Part shown: positions 63,397 through 64,000 of the stretch, piece by piece
Numbering within the stretch: position 1 is the stretch's first letter
Layout: each line of letters begins with the position of its first letter
NCBI RefSeq assembly: GCF_023217965.1
Contig: NZ_JALPSC010000002.1
Span: forward strand, 1,426,001 to 1,490,000
Length of the DNA: 64,000 bases
Direction: 5' to 3'
From: Prevotella sp. E13-27
GTDB taxonomy: Bacteria; Bacteroidota; Bacteroidia; Bacteroidales; Bacteroidaceae
Made by a program: the position numbers and the translations under genes
The notes under the pieces: generated by a model
Database searches by the model: none
What the model was told of the DNA's origin: nothing
Seen by the model: only the letters and a program-made list of their open reading frames with translations

Positions 63397-64000
63397 TTAC
63401 CAGAAATAGGCATAGAAGCAAGCGCAGAGGCCGATTACGATCAGGGTGCCCACGATGTCGAAGGTGCCCCAGCTCTCCTTGATCGACTTCTTGAAGTCAG
63501 CCGAGAAGGTGATGGCATCGACCTGAGCCTTGGTAGGTGCAGGCGTGAAGCAGCTCACGCAGACCATGAGGCAGATGATGAACACGAGCAACCAGCACTC
63601 GAAGATGAGCCAGTTGGTCTGCCAGAACCATGTGGTGTTCTCCCAGAAGGCACCTTCCATAGCAGCCTTGCCCGAGTCGGTGATCACGTTGGTCACGAGG
63701 CGAATCATGCCCACGCAGAAGCCGCCAATGAGGCCCCACTCACCTGCCTTAGGCGTGATCTTCTTAGAGAAGATGCCGAGCGTGAACACAGCCACCATAG
63801 CGGGGGCGATGAGCGACTGAATGTCCTGCAGATAGCTGTAGAGGTTGCCCATCGACATCATGACAGGCATCCAGGCCAAACCGAGAATCACGACCACGAC
63901 TGTAGCCATACGGCCTACGAACACGTAGTGGGCCTCGCTCATGCCTTTCTTCATGGGCTTGTAGAAGTCCTCGGTGAAGAGCGTGGCGCAGCTGTTGAAG
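63397..64000 (-). CDS. Sodium:solute symporter (SSS family), C-terminal part
   Basis: The frame is open to the window edge, so the N-terminus is missing (about 200 residues seen). Hydrophobic helices include VVVVILGLAWMPVMMSMG, QSLIAPAMVAVFTLGIF and a final TM. The segment SLIAPAMVAVFTLGIFSKK is typical of SSS sugar transporters. First in the arabinose operon, so likely L-arabinose/Na+ uptake. Confidence 0.88.
   Translation of the reverse strand, partial: FNSCATLFTEDFYKPMKKGMSEAHYVFVGRMATVVVVILGLAWMPVMMSMGNLYSYLQDIQSLIAPAMVAVFTLGIFSKKITPKAGEWGLIGGFCVGMIRLVTNVITDSGKAAMEGAFWENTTWFWQTNWLIFECWLLVFIICLMVCVSCFTPAPTKAQVDAITFSADFKKSIKESWGTFDIVGTLIVIGLCACFYAYFW

Overview
The window looks like chromosomal DNA of a Bacteroidota member of the order Bacteroidales, most likely Prevotella or a close relative (Segatella-like). 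The evidence is the repeated -7 promoter element TAnnTTTG, the absence of clear Shine-Dalgarno sequences, Bacteroidetes-specific families (UpxY antiterminator, FimB/Mfa2-type lipoproteins, DUF4835, DUF3127, DUF5687, a T9SS-type sorting tail, Nudix-type AraR) and Prevotella-style short repeats. I found no rRNA or tRNA gene, CRISPR array, or complete insertion sequence.

1-8.6 kb is an accessory region, nearly all on the minus strand. A promoter precedes a UpxY/NusG-like antiterminator. Two fimbrillin-type lipoproteins follow, then a decayed Fic-like C-terminus, the GDP-fucose genes gmd and fcl with a GxxExxY gene between them, and at the window edge an AAA ATPase overlapping a truncated DUF4435 gene (candidate PARIS-like defence pair). 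The region is full of repeats: a 33-bp array inside a lipoprotein signal peptide, a 138-bp array, a small inserted element that breaks the Fic remnant, in-frame repeat insertions in gmd and fcl, and two related intergenic segments around the GxxExxY gene with a covarying hairpin.

8.6-31.5 kb is mostly conserved chromosome: uvrD/pcrA-type helicase, an HsdR_N-like protein, L-cysteine desulfidase, hisB, a LuxR-type regulator, an envelope-biogenesis operon (outer-membrane protein, lptC, CNNM/CorC protein, PpiD-like foldase), DUF4105 and alkaline-phosphatase-like proteins, secA, an ABC ATPase, an HU-like protein, a 29-residue basic protein and rng. 31.5-39.1 kb is accessory again: a Y1 (RAYT-like) transposase fused to a possible SLOG/DprA-like domain, a one-chain restriction-modification enzyme whose upstream region holds a rod-like structured element, a secreted pectate lyase and a small secreted protein with a sorting-tail-like end.

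39-64 kb is conserved: ftsK-lolA-DUF5687 (minus) divergent from valS and an AspT-type transporter, sodium-pump decarboxylase subunits (oadG-like, biotin carrier, oadB) without a carboxyltransferase, an MgtC family protein, a dnaN-exonuclease-coaBC-DUF4835-recN operon, a DUF3127 protein, and an L-arabinose operon (sodium symporter, Nudix AraR, araD, unknown 145-aa protein, araA, FGGY kinase).

A recurring theme is a 7-bp repeat (TRAGARR) that starts with a stop codon. Arrays of it abut or supply the ends of hisB, the LuxR-type gene, secA and the transposase. The only copy inside a gene (gmd) is read on the stop-free strand.
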